Origin: an uncultured Photobacterium sp.
Lineage (GTDB): Bacteria > Pseudomonadota > Gammaproteobacteria > Enterobacterales > Vibrionaceae
DNA: 64,000 bases
Direction: 5' to 3'
Assembly: GCF_947502415.1 (NCBI RefSeq)
Contig: NZ_CANMZV010000012.1
Span: 1 to 64,000, forward strand
Each line of letters opens with the position of its first letter. The first letter of the stretch is position 1. Below the pieces are notes generated by a model that made no database searches, was not told the DNA's origin, and saw only the letters and a program-made list of their open reading frames with translations. Shown here piece by piece: positions 1 to 7,030 of this stretch. Position numbers and translations under genes: made by a program.

Positions 1-30
1 ACAACTGTCGTGATACGTTGAAAAGTTAAG

Positions 31-72
31 TGTTCACATTCAGCCGGAATCGGTGTTCAACTTCGCCGGAAT
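31..72. repeat. Two direct repeats resembling an IS21-family end
   Basis: Two imperfect copies of a 19-20 bp unit, TGTTCA(n4)CAGCCGGAAT at 31-50 and TGTTCA(n4)CGCCGGAAT at 54-72, sit in tandem. IS21-family elements carry several such TGTTCA...CCGGAAT repeats at their ends. No istA or istB reading frame lies in the window, so this is either a remnant or the edge of an element lying to the left. Confidence 0.4.
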
Positions 73-179
73 ACGCAATAGGACAGCTTTCTCAGAATAA
101 AGCTTTCCTGTGTAGGATTGGATTAAACTCCACTCGTACGCTTCAGCCGCAAGCGGCTGGAAAATAGAACGATATTATA

Positions 180-758
180 TTATATTATTTTATTCCAATG
201 ACGTTTAACTGTCGCTATACCAATTCCTAAGTGTTTGGCTGTTGAACTTTGGGACTTACCATTCAGCTTACAACTTTGTACAGCCTTGGTTGTTTCAATG
301 GCCTTAGGCCTTCCTAGCTTTTTGCCATCGTTTTTGGCTCGAGCCAACCCTTCCTGAGTTCTTTCACGAATTCTATTGCGTTCGAATTCGGCAAATGCAC
401 TGAACATTTGAAGCATTAATTTGCCTTCAGAGCTACTTAAATCTGAAACAGGCAAATCAAGACAGACTATCTTTATTCCCTTAGCTGATAGCAGCTCTAT
501 TGTTTGCTGTACATCAATGTTATCTCTTCCTAGGCGATCTAACTTTAAAACGATTAATGAATCGCCTTTTTCTAGTTTATGCTCAACTAGATTTTTGAAC
601 TGCTGGCGTTCAAGAGCACGAGTACTTCCCGATACCGTTTCTGAAATAACACGGCTATCTATTACTTCATAACCAGCTCTTCGGATTGCTAGAATTTGGT
701 TCTGTGTGTTTTGTTCTGTTGTCGAAACTCGACAATAAGCAAATAATCTACCTGACAT
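180..758 (-). CDS. Serine recombinase (resolvase/invertase family)
   Basis: A 192-residue small serine recombinase. The N-terminal catalytic domain starts with the YCRVST motif, giving the nucleophile Ser12. It is followed by the KLDRLGRD segment and the AEFERNRIRERTQEGLA stretch that leads into the long E helix. The C-terminus (about residues 145-190, GRPKA then SSTAKHLGIGIATVKRHW) is a resolvase-type helix-turn-helix. Length and domain order match Tn3-type resolvases and Pin-type invertases, and all catalytic motifs look intact. Reading away from the gene, the start is followed within 25-130 bp by GGTATCAT inverted repeats that could be its recombination site. No transposase gene is near, so it may be a remnant of a Tn3-like or integrated plasmid element. 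Whether it acts as a resolvase or an invertase cannot be decided from sequence. Confidence 0.9.
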   Translation of the reverse strand: MSGRLFAYCRVSTTEQNTQNQILAIRRAGYEVIDSRVISETVSGSTRALERQQFKNLVEHKLEKGDSLIVLKLDRLGRDNIDVQQTIELLSAKGIKIVCLDLPVSDLSSSEGKLMLQMFSAFAEFERNRIRERTQEGLARAKNDGKKLGRPKAIETTKAVQSCKLNGKSQSSTAKHLGIGIATVKRHWNKII

Positions 759-781
759 ACATTTTCCGCATCATAAAACCT

Positions 782-884
782 AGTATCATTATCTCATTGG
801 TATCATATAATTGAAAGTGTATTTTTATGATACCTCTATCAGGTTATTTAAATTGGTATCATTTAACGAGTGTTTTACGATACC
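782..884. promoter_or_regulatory. Candidate res site of the adjacent recombinase
   Basis: GGTATCAT and its reverse complement recur here. They occur at 799-806 and 827-834 (a 36-bp inverted pair), then at 855-862 and 877-884 (ACGATACC, a 30-bp inverted pair), with a weaker AGTATCAT at 782-789. Subsites of unequal length built from inverted 8-12 bp ends next to the resolvase start are the usual layout of a res site, which also doubles as the resolvase operator. Confidence 0.5.
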
Positions 885-1154
885 AGCAATGATTCTATTG
901 AATTGAAAATTGCGACGTGACATTTAATTAACAGGCGACAGGTAAATCGAAAAACCACCAAAATAAAGTCTCAAACCGAAACGGATATTGAGTTCAGGAT
1001 CGCATTGTTAAAAGCAACGTATCATTTCTAAGAATGCAAAATGGCATGGGTTCATAAACCATCCATTTTTGCGTTCATGTGCGCCAACCTTTTTTTGTTT
1101 AATATTCCTTGCAATATACTGTTAATATTGGAAAAAACATAAAATATTAAGTCT
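885..1154. other. AT-rich intergenic stretch, no gene seen
   Basis: No reading frame with a credible ribosome-binding site or recognisable product was found on either strand. The composition is AT-rich, like the rest of the first 6 kb. Confidence 0.5.
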
Positions 1155-1172
1155 AAAACGGCATGCCGTTTT
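1155..1172. repeat. Perfect 18-bp palindrome
   Basis: AAAACGGCATGCCGTTTT reads the same on both strands. It lies just left of the first copy of the direct repeat that flanks the hipA module. It could be a binding site for a dimeric protein or part of a lost element boundary. Confidence 0.6.
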
Positions 1173-1178
1173 GCCAGT

Positions 1179-1330
1179 AATACAGCTTGGCTAAAGCCAA
1201 TAAACAATGTGTATCACCTTTAAATCAAAAGATTAGATATTTTGTTACGGTTAAATAGGTGGTTTTTATTAACGCATATAAAAGCCTCTTAGAATTAAGA
1301 GTCTGACTTTTGATTGGATTATGCTTTGAG
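1179..1330 (+). repeat. Left copy of an imperfect direct repeat flanking hipA
   Basis: Shares ordered blocks with 4016-4179 in the same orientation: ACAGCTT, ACAATGTGTAT, CTTTAAATCAA, TTTTTATTA followed by CG or GC, ATAAAAGCCTCTT, and TAT(G/T)CTTTGAG. The blocks keep their order but the spacers differ, so the two copies are old and diverged. They bracket the HipA-like gene pair. Confidence 0.55.
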
Positions 1331-1390
1331 TATCTCTCGATAATCTGGATTCAAAGAGTCTTCAAGAAAGGCTTTTAACTCTGAGGCATC
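1319..1390 (-). pseudogene. Orphan C-terminal coding fragment
   Basis: A minus-strand frame running from an upstream stop to TAA at 1319-1321 encodes 23 residues ending LEDSLNPDYREILKA. It has no start codon and reads like the tail of a longer protein. It probably belongs to the same decayed locus as the antitoxin-like fragment immediately to its right. The function is unknown. Confidence 0.3.
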
Positions 1391-1431
1391 TTACTTTCCA
1401 ACCTCAATCGCCCCCATCTAAGTTCACAGCA

Positions 1432-1620
1432 CTAAAGCACAGGATCAGCATTTTTCATCAGCACAGTTCGCTCATTGTTAAACCATAGTGCCATATCCCA
1501 ACCACTTCGTGATCTGTGTAACCGTGGCAGGCATTCCTTTAGTGCACTAAAAACACGCAACTTAGCCTTAATCAAAGCCGAGCAAACCTCACCCATATAG
1601 ACCAACTCAAAAGCAATCAA
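1432..1620 (-). pseudogene. Decayed antitoxin-like fragment (DUF2384 / MbcA-ParS type)
   Basis: An open frame of about 62 codons without an ATG near its left end and without a clear ribosome-binding site. Its C-terminal part reads LRVFSALKECLPRLHRSR and then GWDMALWFNNERTVL, ending NADPVL. This resembles the ParS/MbcA/Xre antitoxin toxin-binding domain, where a VFG-type helix is followed by A..W+....N..L.g..P..LL. The helix-turn-helix half expected upstream is absent. It is probably the remains of a RES-Xre or similar antitoxin gene. The similarity is by eye only. Confidence 0.3.
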
Positions 1621-1724
1621 CTTACTAACCGATGTGACATGAGCACACAGTTAAGGATCACTTCCGACTTGAACTTAGCATATGATCCATATAAGTGACA
1701 TAAAATTGATTTCTGCCTTTCAAT

Positions 1725-1827
1725 GTAACACATACCGCACAGAGAAGATTGTTACCTTTATTTACGTAACATATATCGCACATATAAATGTATACCCCAA
1801 GCACCCTCATGTAACGTAAACCACACA
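1725..1827 (+). promoter_or_regulatory. Three spaced 17-bp direct repeats upstream of hipA
   Basis: GTAACACATACCGCACA at 1725-1741, GTAACATATATCGCACA at 1766-1782 and GTAACGTAAACCACACA at 1811-1827 are spaced 41 and 45 bp apart, close to four helical turns. A weaker fourth copy, GTGACATGAGCACACA, is at 1634-1649. Same-face spacing directly upstream of a HipA/Xre operon suggests operators for the Xre-type partner. Confidence 0.55.
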
Positions 1828-1894
1828 CTAATTGAAGTTTTTTTGTTTTATGAGTATTATATCTCACATAATGTTTTTTGATGTAGGTGTACTG

Positions 1895-3250
1895 ATGGAA
1901 GAGGTTGTTGTTCAAGCTTTTTTGCATAATGAATGGATTGATATTGCCACTATTACTCTGCCAAATAGCTCAGAAGGTGACTTCACAACCACCACTATTG
2001 AGTACACAACAGAACATGCACTAACCTTTTTTGAGGCTGATAATAATCACGCAGCCTCTATAAATTATCCTGTTAATTTTTTCTTTGATGATCATGGGCT
2101 TGCACCTGGCTGGTTAAAATTCTTAGATGATATAGTTCCGGCTGGTGCGAGCCGCCGCTACTGGATTAAGTATTTAGATCTTGCAGGATTAAGTTTTAGC
2201 CAACAGACATTTGTTTTACTTAAGCATGGAACAATGTCACCAATCGGTAACCTACGAATTAAAGATTCTCTTCCTCCAGTTAATCAGGTTGCTGAAAAAA
2301 TGAAGTTTGCCATTTCAGATGTAGTTGAACGAGATGGTGACTTTTTATCGTACGCTCAGAGTAAAGGGGCGGCGGCTGGCGGTGCAACAGGTGCAGGGGG
2401 AGAAGCTCCTAAATTACTGTTGCGATGCAGTGAAAACGAGGAAATTTGGATAGACACATTTCAAGATGATACAGAATGCCGCGATCTACACTACCTTGTG
2501 AAGTTTCCGCGAGGCCAGCGTTCAGAAGCCGACTGTAATATCTTAAGAGCCGAGTATTATTTCTATCATGAACTAACTGAAATGGGTTTTAGTACAATTC
2601 CTATAGATAATATGAGGTTAGAAGAAGGTACGCGTTATCCATCCCTATGGTTACCAAGATTTGATATTAAATTTCTTGAAGACAACCAGATAAAACGGTT
2701 TGCTATGGAATCTGTTTACTCGATGATGGGTGCGGAGCCAGGAACTACTCTTTATCATCAAGACTGCTTAGAAAAAATCATATCTATAATTAACAATAGC
2801 AATATGGTTGCTAATGGCTTTAAGTTTGATATTGAAGAATTTGTCATTGAATGGGTACGTAGAGATCTTCTGAATATTGTGTTTGGTAATAGCGACAACC
2901 ATGGTCGGAATACTTCGTTTTTAAGAGATGAAAATGGTATTTGGCTTGCCCCAATTTACGATTTTGCTCCAATGAAAGCAGATGCAGAAGGTATCATAAG
3001 AACAACCAAATGGCGCGATTTTGAAGTAGGTGGCGAGTATGATTTCATTGGTATTTCAAAAGCTTTAAATCATCTAGTCCCACAGGAAAAGCTTATCTCT
3101 GCATTATGTCAGACATCAAAACAATTAATTGGCTTAAGGCAAAGACTCGAAGATAAAGGATTACCAAAACAGATTCTAGATATGCCAGCTATTGGCCTTA
3201 ATTTTGTTGAAAAAAGGTTGGAAAAATGGGGGTTATTAACTCATGAATGA
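1895..3250 (+). CDS. hipA: HipA-like Ser/Thr kinase toxin
   Basis: A 451-residue HipA family protein when started at the ATG at 1895. That start (MEEVVVQAFLHNEW) gives the usual HipA N-terminus; the open frame continues 21 codons upstream without a better ribosome-binding site. The N-terminal coupling domain (about 1-120) holds GLAPGWLKFLDD and a PIGNLRI strand. It is followed by a glycine-rich linker and the kinase lobe. Catalytic motifs are present: GNSDNHGRN with Asp334, and the metal-binding APIYDFAPM with Asp356. In characterised HipA proteins the kinase phosphorylates a target such as glutamyl-tRNA synthetase and is neutralised by HipB. Here the toxin gene comes first and overlaps the regulator gene by 8 bp, the reverse of the E. 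coli order. The locus is AT-rich compared with the core genes, suggesting transfer. Confidence 0.85.
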   Translation: MEEVVVQAFLHNEWIDIATITLPNSSEGDFTTTTIEYTTEHALTFFEADNNHAASINYPVNFFFDDHGLAPGWLKFLDDIVPAGASRRYWIKYLDLAGLSFSQQTFVLLKHGTMSPIGNLRIKDSLPPVNQVAEKMKFAISDVVERDGDFLSYAQSKGAAAGGATGAGGEAPKLLLRCSENEEIWIDTFQDDTECRDLHYLVKFPRGQRSEADCNILRAEYYFYHELTEMGFSTIPIDNMRLEEGTRYPSLWLPRFDIKFLEDNQIKRFAMESVYSMMGAEPGTTLYHQDCLEKIISIINNSNMVANGFKFDIEEFVIEWVRRDLLNIVFGNSDNHGRNTSFLRDENGIWLAPIYDFAPMKADAEGIIRTTKWRDFEVGGEYDFIGISKALNHLVPQEKLISALCQTSKQLIGLRQRLEDKGLPKQILDMPAIGLNFVEKRLEKWGLLTHE

Positions 3251-3716
3251 TCATTACTCGAAAAAGAGGAATCGTAATACAGATTACGTTACTGTTGAAG
3301 ATACTGTTAAAAGACTAAAGATCTTAAATTTAAAAGATGATCAGAAATCCATGTATGTTAGTCAAACTCAGCATAGCAATGACAATAAGATAAAGCTTGA
3401 TACAACTCGGCGAGTTTCAAGTAGGACTGAAGCACCAGATCGTAAAAACTTCAAAGCGAATATTCTTAGAATTTATGAGTTGTTAACGGATGGAGAGATT
3501 AGTCAAGGTCAAGCTCTTAAGCTATTAAGAACACACGTACTTAATATTAAGCAAACAGAGTTTGCTGACTTAGTGAAGGTATCTCGTAAAACCATTTCAG
3601 AACTAGAGAATGACAAGGGAAACTATACACCAGAGATAATCAATAAGGCATTTAAACCATTTGGATTAAAAATGGGGCTAGTGTTTATTTCAAGCATGAA
3701 TCACAATAAAACTTGA
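3243..3716 (+). CDS. Xre-family helix-turn-helix regulator, HipB-like antitoxin
   Basis: A 157-residue protein whose start overlaps the end of hipA by 8 bp, indicating translational coupling. The first 75 or so residues are polar and probably disordered, an unusually long N-terminal extension for a HipB. The C-terminal half (about 93-146: ALKLLRTHVLNIKQTEFADL, then VSRKTISELENDKG) is a complete Xre-type helix-turn-helix with the recognition helix around SRKTISELE. Gene order and overlap make it the likely antitoxin and autorepressor, probably acting on the repeats at 1725-1827. The toxin-first order and the long extension differ from canonical HipB (about 88 residues). Confidence 0.75.
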   Translation: MNDHYSKKRNRNTDYVTVEDTVKRLKILNLKDDQKSMYVSQTQHSNDNKIKLDTTRRVSSRTEAPDRKNFKANILRIYELLTDGEISQGQALKLLRTHVLNIKQTEFADLVKVSRKTISELENDKGNYTPEIINKAFKPFGLKMGLVFISSMNHNKT

Positions 3717-4282
3717 GTATTCAGTTTTCTTTATAGTTTTTCTATATCAAGCCATGACACATTATCATTGGATATGTGTTGATTTTGAACTCATTTTTCA
3801 ATAGTAATCTGCATATTAAGCTCATGATATCAAAAAAATGTCACCTTCTTACATACTTTTCCTAACACTAAATTAGCTTGTTTGAGTGATGGCCTGAACC
3901 TGCTTGATTTTTCCTATATCTGATAACTTTGGTTTAATCAACTTTTATTAAAACAAGTTGCTATTTGATAACTTAAAAGATCTCTTTTCAACCAAAAGCA
4001 CTTTAATCAATATCAAAAACACAGCTTAGCCCATGTCAATACACAATGTGTATTGCTTTTAAATCAACAACTTAACCGAATTGAGTTTTTTTTCATTAAA
4101 ATGGTTTTCAAGATTTTTTTATTAAAGCGTATAAAAGCCTCTTTAAGGTAAGATTCTTGTCAAAAGTGTATTCTTTGAGAAAGGTTAATGCATAGGTATC
4201 CCCTGCTCCACAGGGAATTAAGTTGAATTATTTCTTTACGCTAATTACCTTAATATTTTCATCATGTAGATCACAAATGAAT
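3717..4282. other. AT-rich intergenic stretch with right copy of flanking repeat
   Basis: No gene is supported. The stretch contains the second direct-repeat copy at 4016-4179 and a short dyad, ATCCCCTG-ctcca-CAGGGAAT, at 4198-4217 that faintly resembles a single type I-E CRISPR repeat. Confidence 0.5.
4016..4179 (+). repeat. Right copy of an imperfect direct repeat flanking hipA
   Basis: Counterpart of 1179-1330. Shared blocks include ACACAATGTGTAT (4041-4053), CTTTTAAATCAA (4056-4067), TTTTTATTAAAGCG followed by TATAAAAGCCTCTT (4116-4142) and TATTCTTTGAG (4169-4179). The two copies enclose about 2.7 kb with the hipA operon. Confidence 0.55.
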
Positions 4283-4426
4283 TTAACGTAAGAAGGTAAC
4301 TAATCCTCTCTTTTCTAACTTTGCAATGATACGTTTCTTAGATTGGCTTAAGGTTACCCCTGGATTACTAAACCCTTCTTTCTTGCCGAAAGGATTTTCT
4401 AGAACTTTACGTTTCACTTTTTCCAT
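4283..4426 (-). CDS. Small basic protein of unknown function (47 aa)
   Basis: A short frame with an ATG at 4426 preceded by GAGGAAG about 7 nt upstream, one of the best ribosome-binding sites in this AT-rich region. The product begins MEKVKRKVLENPFGKKEGFS and ends LEKRGLVTFLR. It is lysine/arginine-rich with a central TLSQSKKRIIAKLEK helix. I do not recognise a family. It stands alone between the hipA module and the IS remnants. The strong start signal and protein-like composition argue for a real gene, but its small size leaves doubt. Confidence 0.5.
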   Translation of the reverse strand: MEKVKRKVLENPFGKKEGFSNPGVTLSQSKKRIIAKLEKRGLVTFLR

Positions 4427-4817
4427 CAATAAGCTTCCTCATCGCAGTTGAACACAAAAGAGTAACGATAACTAGAATAGCAGCATTTACCTAAGTCATG
4501 AACTAGATAAAGCAGATATATCAACACTAAGGTTAGAATAACTACGGAAGATATAGTCTAAAATTCACACGGCTTGATGCTTGAAAATAAATACAATCAT
4601 GAATTGATACCTGATAAAAAGCCTTTAGACGTTTAAGATAGGCGACGAGAATCACTAGTTATGTTCGTGTATGATAGGAAGTATATCAAATCGTGATAAG
4701 CATCACATATTTGTCATGTTTTGGGGATGACTTTTTCTTTTAGTAACATAGGAAGTAACAAGCACAAAAACACAAATCTAAAAATTAACTTAATTTCAGC
4801 CACTTACCATTATAATT
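4427..4817. other. AT-rich intergenic stretch, no gene seen apart from a CRP-like site
   Basis: No supported coding frame. A CRP-like dyad lies at 4692-4707. The right end abuts an IS110 remnant. Confidence 0.45.
4692..4707. promoter_or_regulatory. CRP-like binding site
   Basis: CGTGA-taagca-TCACA matches the CRP consensus TGTGA-n6-TCACA at 9 of 10 positions. No intact gene starts nearby on the plus strand. The small ORF on the minus strand begins about 270 bp away. Confidence 0.4.
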
Positions 4818-5099
4818 CAACTCCCGCCAGCGCAATATTCGACCGGAGGAAAATCTAACCTCGGGAGCATTAGTAGACGCGGTAACACCTACTTACGAAC
4901 GCTCGTTATCCAAGGGGCAAAGGCATTGAAAATCCACATGAATCGAGAGCAATCATCACTTGGAAAGTGGATTGGCAGACTGGAGGCCTCACATCATCAC
5001 CATGTGGTTCTGATTGCATTGGCAAATAAACTCATTCGAATCTGCTGGAAAGTATTAACTTCTGGCCGAGAATATCAGGCATACCCGAGCGCTGTATAA
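4818..5099 (+). pseudogene. IS110-family transposase, C-terminal remnant
   Basis: About 93 in-frame codons ending in TAA at 5097-5099, without a start codon. The translation contains QYSTGGKSNLGSISRRGNTY and LRTLVIQGAKALK, then VVLIALANKLIRICWKVL. These are the hallmark of the C-terminal Transposase_20 domain of IS110 elements. The N-terminal DEDD catalytic domain is missing, so the copy is dead. The 180 bp after it looks like the element's non-coding 3' end but cannot be bounded. Confidence 0.75.
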
Positions 5100-5318
5100 A
5101 GCATCCACAACAGCAATAGCTAACCTATGTTTTGCGGAAGAAACCTGATGAAAGAAGCGTTAATCCCACATCACTGAAGCCTGGCTAAAAAAGCAGTCCA
5201 TCGTGACTGAAAGCTTTACTAGGACGGTGATGTGCGGATCCCATCAAGGCCGGATACATTGACGCAAACGACTTCTAGAATCGAGCTTCTCTTGCAATTC
5301 AGGAGCAGACCATACATT

Positions 5319-5632
5319 TTTAATATCGACTTTTCCCGCTCAAGGCGGTTAATACGAGCTTCTAGCTCCTGAATTTTTTGTTGCTCCGGAGTGAGCGCTT
5401 TACTCGATGGCGTTTGACCACCTCGCTCCTGTTACCCATCGGCGAAAGACATTTTCACTCACATCCAGAGAACGGGAAGCCCCAGAAACGGTATAGTCCT
5501 GGTCTAGGACCAGATTGGCAGCTTCAAGTTTAAATTCAGCAGAAAAAGTACGACGTTGTTTTGTCATTGAACACCTCTAAAACTAGGCAGTAACTTTACC
5601 ACCTAAAATGGTGTCCGGGATAATTAGACCAT
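5319..5632 (-). pseudogene. IS3-family orfA remnant with terminal inverted repeat
   Basis: Starting at ATG 5567, the frame reads MTKQRRTFSAEFKLEAANLV, then SGASRSLDVSENVFRRWV. This is the N-terminal helix-turn-helix protein (OrfA) of an IS3-family element. A frame change near 5416-5440 breaks it; the next frame resumes at ERGGQTPSSKALTPEQQKI and EARINRLEREKSILK, the leucine-zipper part. Homology stops near 5319 and orfB is absent. Just outside the start, GTGTCCGGGATAATTAGACC (611-630 of this kilobase, i.e. 5611-5630) looks like the terminal inverted repeat. The element is inactive. Confidence 0.75.
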
Positions 5633-5809
5633 CACTACAACCAGATCCGCTTAGCAATTGATTTGCTCAACAACGCTAGCATTTATCATACATAGTCGCC
5701 ACGGTTTGCCAAGTACCACGTTCTAAAATTAAGAGAGTTATAAATTTAATAAATTTTAAAATGAGTCGTTTTTAAACTATTTACGCATTATTTTTGGTTC
5801 TACGTTTCT

Positions 5810-6001
5810 ATGTTTCTTAAGTCACAAACTGTTTTCAGTGGTACTGAAAAAGAAAATCTAATCAATGATCTTCTAGAGACCATTGCTGCAAGATTCCCTA
5901 AATCGGATGTAAGTATCAGCCAAAAAAAGGAAAAAAATGGAACAATCACTATTTGTTTTGAAGTTAGTGGCGAAAATTTAGTACAAGTTTGTTTACCATA
6001 A
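5810..6001 (+). CDS. Hypothetical protein (63 aa)
   Basis: A short frame beginning MFLKSQTVFSGTEKENLIND and ending SGENLVQVCLP. It contains a plausible amphipathic helix (residues 13-28) and two beta-like stretches (SDVSISQKK, GTITICFEVSG), so the composition looks protein-like. It is followed 25 bp later by a good intrinsic terminator. No clear Shine-Dalgarno sequence precedes the ATG, and I do not recognise a family. It lies between the IS remnants and the first core gene, and could be a small cargo gene or a fragment. Confidence 0.35.
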   Translation: MFLKSQTVFSGTEKENLINDLLETIAARFPKSDVSISQKKEKNGTITICFEVSGENLVQVCLP

Positions 6002-6026
6002 CCTCCGTAAAGCGCTCCAAGTCTGT

Positions 6027-6053
6027 AAGCCCATCACTGTATGGGCTTTTTAT
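6027..6053 (+). terminator. Intrinsic terminator
   Basis: AAGCCCAT (6027-6034), a six-base loop, ATGGGCTT (6041-6048), then a T-rich run. It supports the 63-residue frame just upstream being transcribed. Confidence 0.7.
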
Positions 6054-6055
6054 TA

Positions 6056-6469
6056 CCTGAAAGATTTATTACACCACCTTCAGTTCCCCCAAACGAGGAG
6101 CTGAACCTCCGTCCGAAACACTTACCATCCCGGCACTGCCCGAATAAGCAGAATTTGTATTCTCCTCAGCATGATATAGATTCTAGGCGACAGGGTTCCA
6201 ATGTGGTATCACACCGAGCCAGCGCAGAAAATAAAGTTGTGTTACCCGCCAGATCTACACGCCGCTCCTCTGACGGCTAAAAATAAGCCTCATATCAATA
6301 CTCTGAGCTGCCTCAGGTCTGAGAGGACAAATGTCCTCCTTAATCTATTTCTACCTACTTATAATCCTTGGCAATAACTAAAAGCCACAAATGAAGCCAG
6401 AGAAACAGGCTTTCGACCATTCATTCTAGTGCATTTCATTGCATTAGAAACGCTCCCAAGGATTCATAC
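6056..6469. other. Intergenic stretch, no gene supported
   Basis: Short open frames here lack ribosome-binding sites and recognisable products. Composition moves from AT-rich to the average of the core genome, so this is probably the right edge of the accessory patch. Confidence 0.4.
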
Positions 6470-7030
6470 ATGAATGTACTCGTTATAGATGGACACCCAA
6501 ACCTGGCTCAATCGGTCGCCAACTCAACCATTCTGGCTCACCAGACTCAGCAAACGCACTGGGAAATCAATCACGTCACCTACTTTAACGGTAATATTAA
6601 GGCCGAGCAGGATTTACTGCTCCGTGCTGATCTTATCGTGGTACAGTTTCCACTCTATTGGAGCACTTACCCTGCGGTGCTGAAAAAGTGGGTTGATGAT
6701 GTATTCACTTACGGTTTTGCATTCGGTCCGGAAGGCAGTCAGCTAAAAGGCAAACCAGTAGTTTTCTCGATAACAGCTGGTGCAACCGAAGACTCTTACA
6801 GCGAAAATGGCTTCAACTTCCTGCCTTTTGAAGCCTATCAGGTAGCCTATGAGCACCCGTTTCGCGCCGCAGAAGTGAATATTATCGACACCATTACCAC
6901 ATTTGAAATGAATGCAATTCCAGAGGAAGGCGGCGATCTGGCCAACACCATCGCTCTGGCACATGCACACGCCAAACGTGTATTTGAGACAGTAAACCAA
7001 CGGGAAGGACACCTGAATGCTCCCGTCTGA
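6470..7030 (+). CDS. Flavodoxin-fold NAD(P)H-dependent oxidoreductase
   Basis: A 186-residue protein of the Flavodoxin_2 family (NQO1, KefF, MdaB and YwrO relatives). These are FMN- or FAD-dependent cytoplasmic enzymes that reduce quinones by two electrons. Visible hallmarks are the first strand MNVLVIDGHPN with the flavin-binding loop, and LIVVQFPLYWSTYPAVLKKW followed by VDDVFTYGFAFG, the signature of this group. ITAGATEDSY follows. AAGGA lies about 8 nt upstream of the ATG. No transporter partner such as KefC is adjacent, so a KefF role is not supported. The substrate is unknown. Confidence 0.85.
   Translation: MNVLVIDGHPNLAQSVANSTILAHQTQQTHWEINHVTYFNGNIKAEQDLLLRADLIVVQFPLYWSTYPAVLKKWVDDVFTYGFAFGPEGSQLKGKPVVFSITAGATEDSYSENGFNFLPFEAYQVAYEHPFRAAEVNIIDTITTFEMNAIPEEGGDLANTIALAHAHAKRVFETVNQREGHLNAPV

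Noticed and set aside
1658-1927. 89-codon minus-strand frame opposite the hipA start
   Set aside because: It runs through the operator repeats and the hipA N-terminus, and its translation has no domain-like features.
6041-6280. 79-codon plus-strand open frame
   Set aside because: It begins inside an intrinsic terminator, has no ribosome-binding site and an unprotein-like composition.
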